Source: Streptomyces anulatus
Lineage (GTDB): Bacteria > Actinomycetota > Actinomycetes > Streptomycetales > Streptomycetaceae
Assembly (NCBI RefSeq): GCF_000721175.1
Contig: NZ_JOEZ01000002.1
Span: 124,001-188,000, forward strand
Direction of reading: 5' to 3'
Length of the DNA: 64,000 bases
In this document: one piece after another, positions 41,029 through 50,714 of the stretch
How the letters are laid out: each line of letters starts with the position of its first letter
Position numbering within the stretch: position 1 is the stretch's first letter
The notes under the pieces: generated by a model
What the model saw: the letters and a program-made list of their open reading frames with translations, nothing else
Told to the model about the DNA's origin: nothing
The model's database searches: none
Program-made: the position numbers and the translations under genes

Positions 41029-43545
41029 ATGCAGCATCACGTGGATCACCCGATGGGCCACCGCAAGGACCGCAGCACCGCGGTGCTCGAACTGGGCGGG
41101 CTTCGCTGGGCGTCCCAGCAGAACGTCGCCGCCGCCGTGCTGGGGCGCCGACCGGGGGTGCTGGAGGTCGAGGTCAACCCGGTGTCGGAGACAGCGACCG
41201 TGGTCTTCGACCCGAACCTCACCTCGCTGGCGGAGCTGCGCAGTTGGGTGGAGGAGTGCGGCTACCACTGCGCGGGCCAGTCCGTTCCGGCCCACCTGTG
41301 CGACCCGATGGCCGAGCCGGATCCGCCCCACGCCGCCACCGCGGCCGGACACGTCGGCCACGAGGGACATACGGCACTCGCCGAGCCGCCAACTCGGGTC
41401 GCCCACGAGGAACATGCCGCCCATGCCGGGCACGAGATGCACGCCGCACCGGAGGCGATGCCGTCCCCGCACGAGGTGATGGGCCACGGCGGACACGAGG
41501 GCATGTCGATGGCCCAGATGGTGGCGGACATGCGCAACCGCTTCCTCGTCGCCGTCCTCTTCTCCATTCCCATCGTCATCTGGTCGCCCATCGGCGAAGA
41601 CGTCTTCGGACTGGACGTCCCGGTCCCGTTCGGGCTGCGCGAGGACGTGTGGGCACTGCTGCTGAGCCTGCCTGTGATCTTCTACTCGTGCACGATCTTC
41701 TTCGACGGCGCGCTACGGGCCCTGCGCGCCCGCACCCTGGACATGATGGTGCTGGTCGCGGTCGCCGTCGGCTCGGGATGGACGTACTCGCTGATCGTCA
41801 CGCTCACCGGGGGCGGCGACGTCTTCTACGAGGCGGCCACCGTGCTGGCCTCCTTCGTGCTGCTGGGCCACTGGTTTGAGATGCGCGCGAGGGGCGGCGC
41901 CAACGACGCCATCCGCACCCTCCTCGACCTCGCCCCGCCCAAGGCGCTCGTCATCCGCGACGGCGAGCCGGTCGAAGTGCCCACCGCCGACGTCGTGGTG
42001 GGTGACCTGCTGCTGGTCCGGCCCGGCGCGAAGATCGCGGTGGACGGCGTGGTGGAGGAGGGTGAGAGCGACGTCGACGAGTCGATGGTCACCGGTGAGA
42101 GCCTGCCCGTACACAAAGCTCCGGGCTCGCAGGTCGTCGGCGCGACCATCAACGCCAACGGCACCCTGCGCGTCCGGGCCACCAAGGTCGGCGCCGACAC
42201 CGCCCTGGCCCAGATCGTCCAACTCGTCCAGCAGGCCCAGAACTCCAAGGCCCCTGGGCAGCGGCTGGCCGACCGGGCCGCGTTCTGGCTGGTCTTCGTC
42301 GCCCTGCTCGGCGGGGCCGCGACGCTGGCAGTGTGGCTGCTGGCCACCGACCGCTCGCTGGGCACCGCGATGCTGTTCGCCATCACGGTCGTGGTCGTCA
42401 CCTGTCCCGATGCCCTGGGCCTGGCCACCCCCACCGCGATCATGGTCGGCACCGGGCTGGGCGCCCAGCGGGGCGTGCTGTTCAAGAACGCCGTCGGCCT
42501 GGAGGCCTCCGCCCGGATCCAGGTCGTCGTCATGGACAAGACCGGCACCCTGACCAAGGGCGAACCCGAGGTGACTGACGTGGTCACCGCCGACGGCATG
42601 GCGGAGAACGAGCTGCTGCGTCTGGTCGCCGCGGTGGAGCGGGAGTCCGAGCACCCGCTGGCCGAGGCCGTCGTCCGGTACGCCGGTGGGCAGGGTGTGG
42701 ACGGGGTGCGCGCCGAAGGTTTCGAGAACGTCCCGGGGCATGGCGCGATCGCCGATGCCGACGGGCACCGCGTGGTGGTCGGCAACCACCGTCTGGCCGA
42801 ACGCGAAGAGATCGATCTGGGTGAACTGGCCCAGCGCCGCAAGGAGTTGGCCACCACCGGCCGCACCGTCGTCATCGCCGCCGTCGACGGACGCGCCGCC
42901 GGTCTGATCGCCATCGCCGACGCACCCCGGGAGACCTCCGCACAGGCCGTGGCCGAACTGCACGCGCTCGGCGTCGAGGTGGTCATGCTCACCGGCGACA
43001 ACCAGGCCACCGCCGAACGCATCGCCGAGCAGCTAGGCATCGACACCGTGATCGCCGAAGTCCTCCCCGGCGACAAGGCGGCCAAGGTCGCCGAACTGCA
43101 GGCGGGCGGTCGCAAGGTCGCCATGGTCGGCGACGGCGTCAACGACGCCCCGGCGCTGGCCCAGGCCGACCTCGGCATCGCCATCGGCGCCGGCACCGAC
43201 GTCGCCATCGAGACCGCCGACCTGGTGCTGATGCGCTCCGATCCCCTGGACGTGCCCACCGCCCTGCGCATCGGCCGCGGCACCCTGCGCAAGATGCGGC
43301 AGAACCTCGCCTGGGCCATCGGCTACAACTCCATCGCCCTGCCCATCGCCGCCGGCGTCTTCGAACCCGCCGTCGGCCTGGTCCTGCGCCCGGAGATCGC
43401 CGCCGTGTCCATGTCCGGCTCCAGCATCATCGTCGCCGTCAACGCGCTCGCCCTGAAACGGCTGCGACTGCCCGCAGCGTCGTCTTCGTCCGCCGAAGCC
43501 GAGCCGCGTACACCCGTGGCGCCGAGAACCGTCCACGGCGCCTGA
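41029..43545 (+). CDS. P1B-type copper-family ATPase with CPD motif and His-rich N-terminus
   Basis: An 838-residue heavy-metal pump. The N-terminal 80 residues fold like an HMA domain but lack CXXC ([11 protein letters not shown] in place of GMTCxxC). A His/Met-rich linker follows (residues 100-160, with [31 protein letters not shown]), like that of CopB-type pumps. The ATPase core has TGES (355-358), DKTGT (Asp503) and [12 protein letters not shown]. The membrane metal motif is [11 protein letters not shown] (Cys459-Pro-Asp461), neither the CPC of CopA nor the CPH of CopB. Metal specificity is therefore uncertain, perhaps Cu(II) or Cu(I). ATG 41029 follows AAGGAGGAG. Confidence 0.92.
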   Translation: MQHHVDHPMGHRKDRSTAVLELGGLRWASQQNVAAAVLGRRPGVLEVEVNPVSETATVVFDPNLTSLAELRSWVEECGYHCAGQSVPAHLCDPMAEPDPPHAATAAGHVGHEGHTALAEPPTRVAHEEHAAHAGHEMHAAPEAMPSPHEVMGHGGHEGMSMAQMVADMRNRFLVAVLFSIPIVIWSPIGEDVFGLDVPVPFGLREDVWALLLSLPVIFYSCTIFFDGALRALRARTLDMMVLVAVAVGSGWTYSLIVTLTGGGDVFYEAATVLASFVLLGHWFEMRARGGANDAIRTLLDLAPPKALVIRDGEPVEVPTADVVVGDLLLVRPGAKIAVDGVVEEGESDVDESMVTGESLPVHKAPGSQVVGATINANGTLRVRATKVGADTALAQIVQLVQQAQNSKAPGQRLADRAAFWLVFVALLGGAATLAVWLLATDRSLGTAMLFAITVVVVTCPDALGLATPTAIMVGTGLGAQRGVLFKNAVGLEASARIQVVVMDKTGTLTKGEPEVTDVVTADGMAENELLRLVAAVERESEHPLAEAVVRYAGGQGVDGVRAEGFENVPGHGAIADADGHRVVVGNHRLAEREEIDLGELAQRRKELATTGRTVVIAAVDGRAAGLIAIADAPRETSAQAVAELHALGVEVVMLTGDNQATAERIAEQLGIDTVIAEVLPGDKAAKVAELQAGGRKVAMVGDGVNDAPALAQADLGIAIGAGTDVAIETADLVLMRSDPLDVPTALRIGRGTLRKMRQNLAWAIGYNSIALPIAAGVFEPAVGLVLRPEIAAVSMSGSSIIVAVNALALKRLRLPAASSSSAEAEPRTPVAPRTVHGA

Positions 43546-43844
43546 GCAGCCGACAACGCCTCCCCGCTGTCCGCCGCCCACTCGATGGGAGTTCCCCGGT
43601 GAAGACCCTACGAGCGCTCGGCTGATCCGCTGGCGCCACCGTGCTGGGCCTCCAGGCGCCAGGCCTGCCCGGGGCCCGGCCGGGGACCGGGCCTAACGGC
43701 CCTGGACGACAGGGACCCTCGGCCCGATACAGGCCCGCCCGGCCCCTGCCCGCGGAGTACGCAGGGGAGCAGCATCAACAGTATCCACAGATACCCGGTG
43801 GAGGTATATCAACCATCCACTAACGGACACCGAAGGAGGGCGTC
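43546..43844. other. Intergenic region with a possible terminator
   Basis: About 300 bases after the CPD-type ATPase. A hairpin GGCCCGG-N7-CCGGGCC near 43673-43693 may terminate it. A GTG at 43599 with a weak ribosome site opens only an eight-codon frame, after which the next frame is Pro/Gly-rich; no gene is called. Confidence 0.45.
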
Positions 43845-44096
43845 ATGCAACACAAGAACTACGCCCCGTACGCGATCGCCGCGGCCATCCTCGTCGTAGG
43901 ACTCGTCGCCCTGGGGGCGCCCCTGAGCACCCTGCTGCTCCTGGCCGTCTTCGCCGCCTGCCCGCTGATGATGATGTTCATGATGCGCGGCATGCACGGA
44001 GGCGGCGGCCACGACCAGCACAGCGGCCACGAAGGCCACCAGCACGACGACCGCCCCACCGACAACAGCCAGGACCGGCTGCACAAGCACCTGTGA
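43845..44096 (+). CDS. Small His-rich membrane protein (DUF2933-like)
   Basis: The 83-residue product has two hydrophobic segments (APYAIAAAILVVGLVALGA and STLLLLAVFAACPLMMMFMM) and a His/Gly-rich tail (MHGGGGHDQHSGHEGHQHDD, ending HKHL). The CPL-M-M-MMRG segment matches the 67-residue protein at 3812-4015. The Cys, Met and His residues suggest copper binding at or near the membrane. ATG 43845 has GAAGGAGG. It heads a small operon with the genes at 44138 and 44394. Confidence 0.8.
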   Translation: MQHKNYAPYAIAAAILVVGLVALGAPLSTLLLLAVFAACPLMMMFMMRGMHGGGGHDQHSGHEGHQHDDRPTDNSQDRLHKHL

Positions 44097-44137
44097 CCGG
44101 CCTCACCGCCGGTCCCGGGTGAAGGAGGTGGTGAGGC

Positions 44138-44401
44138 GTGGTCACCACGCTGATCGGCGCGCTGCTGTTCGTACTGGTGCTGGCCGGCCTGGCCCACGAC
44201 ACGGTGCGGCTGCTCGCCCTCACCGCCCGGCACCGGCCGTCACTGGCCCGGCTGGGCGGCCGCCGGGCCGTGGCCGTCGCCGCCGAGCGGCAGCTCGCCC
44301 ACCGGCTGCTGACCGGCCAGATCGACGCCGCTACCTACCGCCGCCGGATGGCCGGCCTCGCCCACCGCACGCCACACCCTGAGGGAGTTCGTCATGGCTG
44401 A
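44138..44401 (+). CDS. Small membrane protein with short C-terminal SHOCT-like tail
   Basis: The 87-residue product starts at GTG 44138 behind AAGGAGGT. It has one membrane helix (VTTLIGALLFVLVLAGLAHD), then RLLALTARHRPSLARLGGRR and a helix-turn tail, ERQLAHRLLTGQIDAATYRRRMAGL, which resembles the SHOCT pattern (L-x-G-x-I-x-x-x-x-Y-x-x-x-M). It overlaps the following methyltransferase by eight bases. A degenerate copy exists at 3418-3786. Confidence 0.7.
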   Translation: MVTTLIGALLFVLVLAGLAHDTVRLLALTARHRPSLARLGGRRAVAVAAERQLAHRLLTGQIDAATYRRRMAGLAHRTPHPEGVRHG

Positions 44402-45095
44402 CGCCGCCTACGGCCTGTGGCCACTGGTGATCCTCAACACCATCCTGTTCATCGTCTTCGCCGCCAGCCTGTTCCATCCCAAGACCAGGCGGGACTGGCG
44501 GGCCATGGGCGCCTATTCGGCGTTCCTGGTCGCGCTGTTCACCGAGATGTACGGCACCCCGCTGACCATCTACCTGCTCGGCAGCTGGCTCGGTTCCCGC
44601 TTCCCGCTGCTGAAGGACACCCACGCGGGCGGGCACCTGTGGAACGACCTGATCAGCTGGCAGGGCGACCCGCACCTGAGCCCCTTCCACCTGGCCTCTT
44701 ACGTCGGCATCGGCGTCGGCTTCTGGCTCATCGCCGCGGCCTGGAAGGTCCTGCACGAAGCCGCCCAGCACAACCGCCTGGCCACCACCGGCCCGTACAC
44801 CTGGGTGCGCCACCCCCAGTACGACGGCTTCCTCCTCATCATGATCGGCTTCCTGCTGCAGTGGCCGACCATCCCCACCGTGATCGTGTTCCCGGTCCTG
44901 GTGGTGGTCTACGTCCGCCTGGCCCGCAGCGAGGAACGCGAGGTCGCCAAGGAGTTCGGCGACGACTGGGCCGCCTACGCCGCCCACACGCCCGCCTTCT
45001 GGCCCCGCTTCCGCCGCCCCGACCAGCCGCACCGCCGCCCCACGGGAACGGCCGCCCGCAAGCCCGGCGCCCGCCCGCCGGCGGCCCGGAGGTGA
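44394..45095 (+). CDS. Isoprenylcysteine methyltransferase-like (ICMT/PEMT) membrane protein
   Basis: The 233-residue product is a polytopic membrane methyltransferase. Its C-terminal half has the family core: LATTGPYTWVRHPQYDGFLLIMIGFLL (the conserved GPY-x-xVRHP-x-Y), then two helices and the SAM-site ARSEEREVAKEFGDDWAAYAAHTPAFWP motif. Two additional helices precede it. Substrates of bacterial members are mostly unknown; lipids or isoprenoids are likely. ATG 44394 overlaps the preceding small gene. Such genes recur beside copper resistance genes in actinobacteria. Confidence 0.87.
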   Translation: MADAAYGLWPLVILNTILFIVFAASLFHPKTRRDWRAMGAYSAFLVALFTEMYGTPLTIYLLGSWLGSRFPLLKDTHAGGHLWNDLISWQGDPHLSPFHLASYVGIGVGFWLIAAAWKVLHEAAQHNRLATTGPYTWVRHPQYDGFLLIMIGFLLQWPTIPTVIVFPVLVVVYVRLARSEEREVAKEFGDDWAAYAAHTPAFWPRFRRPDQPHRRPTGTAARKPGARPPAARR

Positions 45096-45101
45096 ACCGT
45101 C

Positions 45102-45416
45102 ATGGAAACCCTGGCCTGGACACTGGTCGCGGCACAGATCCTCACCACCGCCGCCTGCGCCGCCCACCTCACGCGGCGCCACCGGCACGACCCCACCGGG
45201 CTCCCGCGCACGATTCACCGCACGGCCCCGGTCCTGCTCCTCACCGGCGCGCTGCCCCTCGCGGCCATCCTCCCCATCGACGCACCCGCCCTGCTCTGGG
45301 GCCTGTGGGGCGTCGGTTCCACCGCTGCCGCTCTGGTCTACGCCGCCGCGGACACGAACCGCGACCTCCCCCGCGCGCAGACAGCAGCCCGGTCACGCGG
45401 CACGACATCCGCATGA
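45102..45416 (+). CDS. Small membrane protein, unknown function
   Basis: The 104-residue product starts at ATG 45102, seven bases after the methyltransferase stop. It has an N-terminal hydrophobic helix (LAWTLVAAQILTTAACAAH), a basic loop rich in Arg/His, and two more hydrophobic segments (VLLLTGALPLAAILPI and LLWGLWGVGSTAAALVYAAA). No family was recognised. It seems to be part of the 43.8-47.7 kb rightward gene set. Confidence 0.55.
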   Translation: METLAWTLVAAQILTTAACAAHLTRRHRHDPTGLPRTIHRTAPVLLLTGALPLAAILPIDAPALLWGLWGVGSTAAALVYAAADTNRDLPRAQTAARSRGTTSA

Positions 45417-45440
45417 GGCACGAGGACGGAGGCGAGCGGC

Positions 45441-46127
45441 ATGAGCGCCGAGACGGTCCCGGGCAAGGACTCCGCAACGGCCGAAGCCCTTGACGGCCCG
45501 CTCCTGGAGGCCCACGGGATCGAGAAGGCCTACCCACGCGGAATGTGGCCCCTGCGCCACCGCGTCCAGGTCCTGCGCGGCGCCGACCTCACCCTGACCC
45601 CGGGCGAGGTGGTCGGCCTGGTCGGCGAGAACGGCTCCGGCAAGAGCACCCTGATGAAGATCCTCGTCGGCGCGCTGGCCGCGGACGCCGGCACCGTGGC
45701 GTACGCCGGACGGCTCGGCTACTGCCCGCAGGAGCCCGTCGTCTACGAACGGCTCACCTGCGACGACCACTTCGAACTCTTCGGCCGCGCCTACGCCATG
45801 ACGGACGAGGCCGCCCGGCACTCCCGCAGCGCCCTGTACGCGGCCCTCGGCTTCGAGCGCTACGCCACCACCCGCGCCGACCAGCTGTCCGGCGGCACCC
45901 TGTCCAAGCTCAACCTCGCCCTGGCGCTGCTGGCCGACCCGGAGGTGCTGCTGCTCGACGAGCCGTACGCGGGCTTCGACTTCGACACCTATCTGCGCTT
46001 CTGGGACCTGGTCGCCCAGCGCCGCACAGCGGGCCGCTCGGTGCTGATCATCAGTCACTTCGTCACCGACGAGCACCGCTTCGACCGCATCCTGCAGCTG
46101 CGCGACGGCGGGACGGTGCCGAAATGA
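45441..46127 (+). CDS. ABC transporter ATP-binding protein
   Basis: The 228-residue product is a complete ABC ATPase: Walker A GLVGENGSGKSTLMK, Q-loop YCPQEP, signature LSGGTLSKL (with Thr in place of the usual Gln), Walker B VLLLDEPYAGFD and the switch His in IISHFV. It drives the permease that follows, overlapping it by four bases (ATGA). The export-type family (ABC-2) is likely. The substrate is unknown; placement next to membrane-stress and copper genes suggests export of a toxic or lipid compound. Confidence 0.92.
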   Translation: MSAETVPGKDSATAEALDGPLLEAHGIEKAYPRGMWPLRHRVQVLRGADLTLTPGEVVGLVGENGSGKSTLMKILVGALAADAGTVAYAGRLGYCPQEPVVYERLTCDDHFELFGRAYAMTDEAARHSRSALYAALGFERYATTRADQLSGGTLSKLNLALALLADPEVLLLDEPYAGFDFDTYLRFWDLVAQRRTAGRSVLIISHFVTDEHRFDRILQLRDGGTVPK

Positions 46128-47728
46128 CCCCGATGACCGCCGCCGCACGAGGAACCGGCCCACTGCTGGTACGCCGCTTCCTGACCGACTACGCCCGCAA
46201 CCGGGTCAACCTGCTGATGCTCGTCCTGGTACCGGGGGTGTTCGTGGGGGCGGCCTCCGGGTCCATCGCCAAGCTCGGCGAACTGCTCAGCGGCACCGCC
46301 GCGCCCGGCGCGCAGGTGCAGACCGCCACCGCCGGCTGGGCGGCCGGGTTCATCGCGGCCATCGCCATGTACTTCCAGATCCGCGCCGCCCGCGCCGCCG
46401 ACCGCCGACTGATACTGGCCGGGCTGCCCGCACGCCGGCTGGCCACCGCCCGGGCCGCCACCGGCCTGGCCCTCGCCGTGATGGCATCCGCCGCGGCGGT
46501 GCTCACCCTCGCGGCCGGCACCGGCATCACCCACCCCGGTCAGGTGATCGCCGGCACGTTCATGTTCGCGGTCATCTACCTGGCCATCGGCGCACTGCTC
46601 GGCGCCCTGGTCGCCGGTCCCGTGAACGGCATCGTGCTGATCTTCTTCGTGTGGATCCTCGACGTCATGTTCGGCCCGGTCTTCGGCTCCGCAACCCGCC
46701 CCGCCGGCCGGGTGTTCCCCACACACTTCGTCACGCTATGGATGACCGACCTGCCCTCACACCACGCCGGCCGGGTCGGCGACCTCGGCTGGGCACTGGT
46801 CTGGACGCTCGGCGCCACGATCCTCGCCTGGACGGTCGTGACCAGGACCTCCCGCACCGCCCGCGCGCCCCGGCACGGCCGACCGGGCACCGTCACCGCC
46901 CAACTGCGTGCCGCCCTGCAGGCGGGCCTGCTGGACTGGGGCCGCAACCGGGTGCTGTGGGTCCTGCTTGCCGCCGTCCCCACAGTGTTCATCGTGCTCG
47001 CCACGGCCCTCGCCCCCGGTAGCAAGACCCGGATGACGGTGGACGAGAACGGCCGCCAGGTGAGCACAGTGGTTGACCTGTCCTTCGGCGCCGGCATCCA
47101 TCCCGCCTTCATGGCCCCGATCGCCATCTCCTCGCTCGCCGTGCTCGTCGGCATGTTCCTCACCCTGGACTCCCGCGCCGCCGACCGGCGCCTGGTGCTG
47201 GCGGGGCAACGGCCCGGCCCGTTGCTGGCCGCGCGCCTCGCCCTGATCGCGATCGCCGCCCTGCTCATCGTCGGCGTGTCCCTGGCGGTCACCGCCGCCG
47301 TTGCCGACATCCGCCAGTGGGGCAGCTACATCGCGGCCAACACGCTCCTCGCCCTCACCTACGCCCTGCTCGGCGTGATCCTCGCGCCGCTGTTCGGGCG
47401 GATCGCCGGGGTCCTGGTCGCCTTCATGGTGCCGTTCCTCGACCTCGGCATCTACCAGGACCCCATGCTCTACTCGATGCCACCCGCCTGGGCCCACTAC
47501 CTGCCCGGCTACGGCGGCTTCCGCGTCCTCACCGACGCCGTCCTCACCGGGAACTTCGACCAGACCGGCCCCCTGCTGATCGCCTTCGCCTGGCTCGCGG
47601 GCATCACCGCGGCCGCCACCGTGGTGTTCCGCCGCGGCATGCACACCACCCGGCGCACAGCTCATTCACGTCGTCAGCCGACCACTGCGCCCCTGAGGAC
47701 TACCAAGCACCTCGGGCGCGTCGCCTGA
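46124..47728 (+). CDS. ABC-2-type transporter permease, two fused halves
   Basis: The 534-residue product has two similar halves of about six membrane segments each, so one polypeptide supplies the whole permease. The duplication is visible in RAADRRLILAGLPARRLATAR in the first half and RAADRRLVLAGQRPGPLLAAR in the second. A hydrophilic loop with TRMTVDENGRQVSTVVDL lies between helices in the second half. The ATG at 46124 overlaps the ATPase stop. The substrate cannot be inferred. Confidence 0.88.
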   Translation: MTPMTAAARGTGPLLVRRFLTDYARNRVNLLMLVLVPGVFVGAASGSIAKLGELLSGTAAPGAQVQTATAGWAAGFIAAIAMYFQIRAARAADRRLILAGLPARRLATARAATGLALAVMASAAAVLTLAAGTGITHPGQVIAGTFMFAVIYLAIGALLGALVAGPVNGIVLIFFVWILDVMFGPVFGSATRPAGRVFPTHFVTLWMTDLPSHHAGRVGDLGWALVWTLGATILAWTVVTRTSRTARAPRHGRPGTVTAQLRAALQAGLLDWGRNRVLWVLLAAVPTVFIVLATALAPGSKTRMTVDENGRQVSTVVDLSFGAGIHPAFMAPIAISSLAVLVGMFLTLDSRAADRRLVLAGQRPGPLLAARLALIAIAALLIVGVSLAVTAAVADIRQWGSYIAANTLLALTYALLGVILAPLFGRIAGVLVAFMVPFLDLGIYQDPMLYSMPPAWAHYLPGYGGFRVLTDAVLTGNFDQTGPLLIAFAWLAGITAAATVVFRRGMHTTRRTAHSRRQPTTAPLRTTKHLGRVA

Positions 47729-47805
47729 CCGACTCTGCGTGTACGCCTCTCCCGGCGGGATGGTGCATGCTGCCGTCGCGGGCGGACTCGAAGGGACGGA
47801 CATCC

Positions 47806-48200
47806 ATGCTGCCTGTGGGTTGGGACACGCTCCGGATGTTCTTGCACGTGCTGGCCGCCACCGTGTGGGTCGGCGGCCAGTTGACGTTGGCGGCGCTCGT
47901 ACCCGTACTGCGGCGCCTCGGCTCGGACGTGACGCGTGCGGCCGCTCGCCGGTTCAGCCAGGTGGCGTGGTCGCCGTTCTGGTGGCCACCGGCGCGTGGA
48001 ACGTCATCGCCGAGCGGGACGAGATCACCGGACGGTACGAGGTGACGCTCACCGTCAAGATCGCCGCTGTCGCGGTCTCCGGCCTGACCGCGTGGCTGCA
48101 CGCACGCGCCCGCACCGCGACCGGCCTCGCCGTCTTCGGTGCCCTGACCGCGCTCAGCGCCCTCGCCGCGCTGTTCCTGGGCGTGATGCTCGCCGGCTGA
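47806..48200 (+). pseudogene. CopD-like membrane gene broken by a frameshift
   Basis: From ATG 47806 the frame encodes a CopD/YcnJ-type membrane domain start, LRMFLHVLAATVWVGGQLTLA, through FSQVAWS. It then turns to Arg/Pro/Ser-rich shadow sequence. The matching remainder, VLVATGAWNVIAERDEITG then LTVKIAAVAVSGLTAWLHAR and a last membrane helix, continues in another frame from about 47968 to 48200. Homologues read ...VAWPAFAVLVATG..., so about seven bases (the codons for PAF) appear to be missing. CopD proteins import or transfer copper across the membrane. Either the gene is inactive here or the assembly has an error. Confidence 0.8.
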
Positions 48201-48342
48201 CGCCGCGATCGTCCTCTGGCTACCGGGTAACCGGTCGTCCGTGCGGCTTCAAGTTCGCGCGGTATGCCGGCAGTGTGCACTGTCGTGGGCGATGCCTGCG
48301 CAACGGCCGGCACTTCGCCCGGCTGCGGCCCGGACCCGCTGG

Positions 48343-48699
48343 TCAGGGCTGCGGTGGGCGGTCCGCGGGCTCACGGGCGGAGCCGGACAGCTGCAGACCG
48401 ATGACCCCGACGATCACTAAGGTGATCGAGAGGATCTTGAGGGTGGAGACCAGGTCGCCGAGGAAGGCCATGCCGTAGATCGCCGTGCCCGACGCACCGA
48501 TGCCGGTCCACACCGCGTACGCGGGGCCGACGTCCAGTTTCTTCAGCGAGAGCGTCAGCAGACCGAAGCTGGCCAGCGCGAAAACGCAGAACCCGACGGT
48601 CGGCCAGAGCCGGGTGAAGCCGTCGGACAGCTTGAGGCTCACCGCGAAGCCGGTCTCGAACAGTCCGGCGACGGTGACCAGCAGCCACGCCATGGCCAT
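48343..48699 (-). CDS. SMR-family small multidrug/guanidinium-type exporter
   Basis: A four-helix proton antiporter of about 118 residues that works as a dimer. The essential glutamate is in helix 1 (LLVTVAGLFETGFAVSLK), helix 2 carries the FALASFGLLTLSLKKL segment, and helix 3 has the AYAVWTGIGASGTAIYG motif. The LFETGFAVSLKLSDGFTRLWP opening is closer to the SugE/Gdx branch than to QacE. ATG 48699 has GGAGGT eight bases upstream. No guanidine riboswitch could be recognised in the upstream sequence. Confidence 0.92.
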   Translation of the reverse strand: MAMAWLLVTVAGLFETGFAVSLKLSDGFTRLWPTVGFCVFALASFGLLTLSLKKLDVGPAYAVWTGIGASGTAIYGMAFLGDLVSTLKILSITLVIVGVIGLQLSGSAREPADRPPQP

Positions 48700-49112
48700 G
48701 TGCGAGCACCTCCACGCCTCGGGTTGGCAGGTCCGGCGACCCGCCGCGCCGACCGGGTTCATCGTCTCGGCACGAGTATGCGCTGGACGACCGCGGTTGT
48801 CGGCGACCCCGGGGCCCAGTCACACTCGCGTCGTTCCCAGCTGACGAGCAGCCGCCACGAGGAGAAATTGACGCCGGAGGCGGCACCGCGCGGGCCGGAC
48901 GTTTGGAGCAACTGCCCGGCGAGGGAACGCCGCTGCCGGAGACTGACGAGCGGATACGCGGAACTGGTGGCATGGCGTGCGAACCGGGTCGAGGCCGATG
49001 CACGGTACGAAGACTTGTGCCGGGGGCAGACGTCGGCGGAGGATGTCGTCCGTTCTCCGCACGGCCACCTCACCTGGCTCATGACGCGGTGGCGGGTGTG
49101 GAGGCGGTGTGT
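48700..49112. other. Divergent intergenic region, no supported gene
   Basis: About 410 bases between the SMR gene and the RF3-like gene. Open frames extend across it on both strands but carry no ribosome site or recognisable domain. The RF3 frame is open upstream of 49113; that extension has no family counterpart. Confidence 0.45.
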
Positions 49113-50714
49113 GTGGTCCCGGACGGCAGAGGGGCGGCGGCCCATGAGGCGGCGCGGCGGCGCACCTTTGCGCTGATCAGTCATCCCGACGCGGGCAAGT
49201 CCACGCTCACCGAGGCGCTCGCGCTGCACGCCCACGCCATCACCAGGGCGGGTGCGGTGCACGGCAAGGCCGGGCGGCGCCGGGTGGCCTCGGACTGGAT
49301 GGAGATGGAGAAGGCCCGTGGCATCTCGGTCACCTCGGCCGTGCTGCAGTTCGCGCACGGCGGGTGCGTGCTCAACCTGCTGGACACCCCCGGTCACGCG
49401 GATTTCTCCGAGGACACCTACCGCGTCCTGGCGGCGGTGGACTGCGCGGTGATGCTCATCGACGCGGCCAAGGGCCTGGAGGAACGGACCCGCAAGCTCT
49501 TCGACGTCTGCCGCCACCGCGGCATCCCCGTGATCACGTTCGTCAACAAGTGGGACCGGCCCGGGCGCGAGGCCCTGGAGCTGCTGGACGAGATCGAGCG
49601 CGAGTTCCGCCTCAGGCCCACACCGGTCACCTGGCCGGTCGGGAGAGCCGGGTGTCTGCGCGGGCTGATCGACGTGCGCGCCCCGGAGCGGATGCTGCGC
49701 TACACCCGCACCCCCGGAGGCGTCCACGAGGCCGTCGAGGAGGCGATACCGGCAGGGCGGATGGCGGCCGCGGAGGGCACGGACTGGGAACGAGCGGTGG
49801 AGGAGCTGGAGTTGCTGCGGGCCGCCGGCGCCATACACGACAAGGAGGCGTTCATGGCGGGCCGGACCACGCCGGTGTTCTTCGGCGCGGCCGTCTCCAA
49901 CATCGGCGTGCGGCTGCTGCTGGACGCCGTCGTCGACCTCGCCCCGCCGCCCGGGCCGCGGGAGCTGGCGGGCGGCGGCACCCGCCCCGTCGACGCGCCG
50001 TTCGCGGGGCTGGTGTTCAAGGTGCAGGCGAACATGAACCGCTGGCACCGCGACCGGATCGCCTTCATACGGGTGTGCTCCGGCATCTTCGAGCGCGGCA
50101 TGACCGTCACACGGGCCGCGACGGGAAGGCCGTTCGCCACCAAGTACGCGCACAGCGTCTTCGGCCAGGACCGCTCCACCGTCGACATTGCCTATCCGGG
50201 CGACGTGGTCGGCCTGGTCAACGCGGGCGCCCTGCGGGTGGGCGACACCCTCTACGCGGACCAGGCCGCCCTCTTCCCGCCGATGCCCACCTTCGCGCCC
50301 GAGCACTTCGCCGTCGCCCGGCCGGTCGACCTCTCCCGCTCCAAGCAGTTCCGGCGCGGCATCGCCCAGTTGGATGAGGAGGGTGTGGTGCAGGTGCTGG
50401 TCTCCGATCTGCGCGGGGACCATGCCCCGGTCCTGGCTGCGGTCGGCCTGATGCAGTTCGAGGTCGTCGCGGCAAGGATGGCCGGCGAGTTCTCCGCCGC
50501 GGTCAGGCTGGAGACGCTGCCGTACCGCCTCGCGCGGGCCACCGACCCGGCCGGTGCCGAGGTGCTGGGCCGCTCCCGGATCAGGGGCGAGGCACTCACC
50601 CGGGTCCGCGACGAGGCCCGGCTCGCTCTCTTCCGCGACCGCTGGCAGGCCGACTCCTTCCAGCGCGAGTTCCCCGACGCCCGCCTCGACCACCTCATCG
50701 CCGCTCACGACTGA
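49113..50714 (+). CDS. prfC: Peptide chain release factor 3 (RF3) paralogue
   Basis: RF3 is a GTPase that recycles RF1/RF2 after stop-codon hydrolysis. The product is about 533 residues, the normal length, with G1 HPDAGKST (24-31), G2 region EMEKARGISVTSA, G3 DTPGH (91-95), G4 NKWD (145-148), and the RF3-specific HRDRIAFIRVCSG and DVVGLVNAGALRVGDTL segments. GTG 49113 is chosen for its GGAGG site six bases upstream. The surrounding genes are accessory, so this may be an extra, stress-linked copy, though RF3 could equally be the only one in the genome. Confidence 0.9.
   Translation: MVPDGRGAAAHEAARRRTFALISHPDAGKSTLTEALALHAHAITRAGAVHGKAGRRRVASDWMEMEKARGISVTSAVLQFAHGGCVLNLLDTPGHADFSEDTYRVLAAVDCAVMLIDAAKGLEERTRKLFDVCRHRGIPVITFVNKWDRPGREALELLDEIEREFRLRPTPVTWPVGRAGCLRGLIDVRAPERMLRYTRTPGGVHEAVEEAIPAGRMAAAEGTDWERAVEELELLRAAGAIHDKEAFMAGRTTPVFFGAAVSNIGVRLLLDAVVDLAPPPGPRELAGGGTRPVDAPFAGLVFKVQANMNRWHRDRIAFIRVCSGIFERGMTVTRAATGRPFATKYAHSVFGQDRSTVDIAYPGDVVGLVNAGALRVGDTLYADQAALFPPMPTFAPEHFAVARPVDLSRSKQFRRGIAQLDEEGVVQVLVSDLRGDHAPVLAAVGLMQFEVVAARMAGEFSAAVRLETLPYRLARATDPAGAEVLGRSRIRGEALTRVRDEARLALFRDRWQADSFQREFPDARLDHLIAAHD

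Noticed and set aside
43599..43823. Possible small gene from GTG 43599
   Set aside because: It stops after eight codons, and the continuing frame is Pro/Gly-rich with no good ribosome site.
48700..48900. Guanidine riboswitch upstream of the SMR gene
   Set aside because: None of the guanidine aptamer signatures I know could be recognised on the minus strand.
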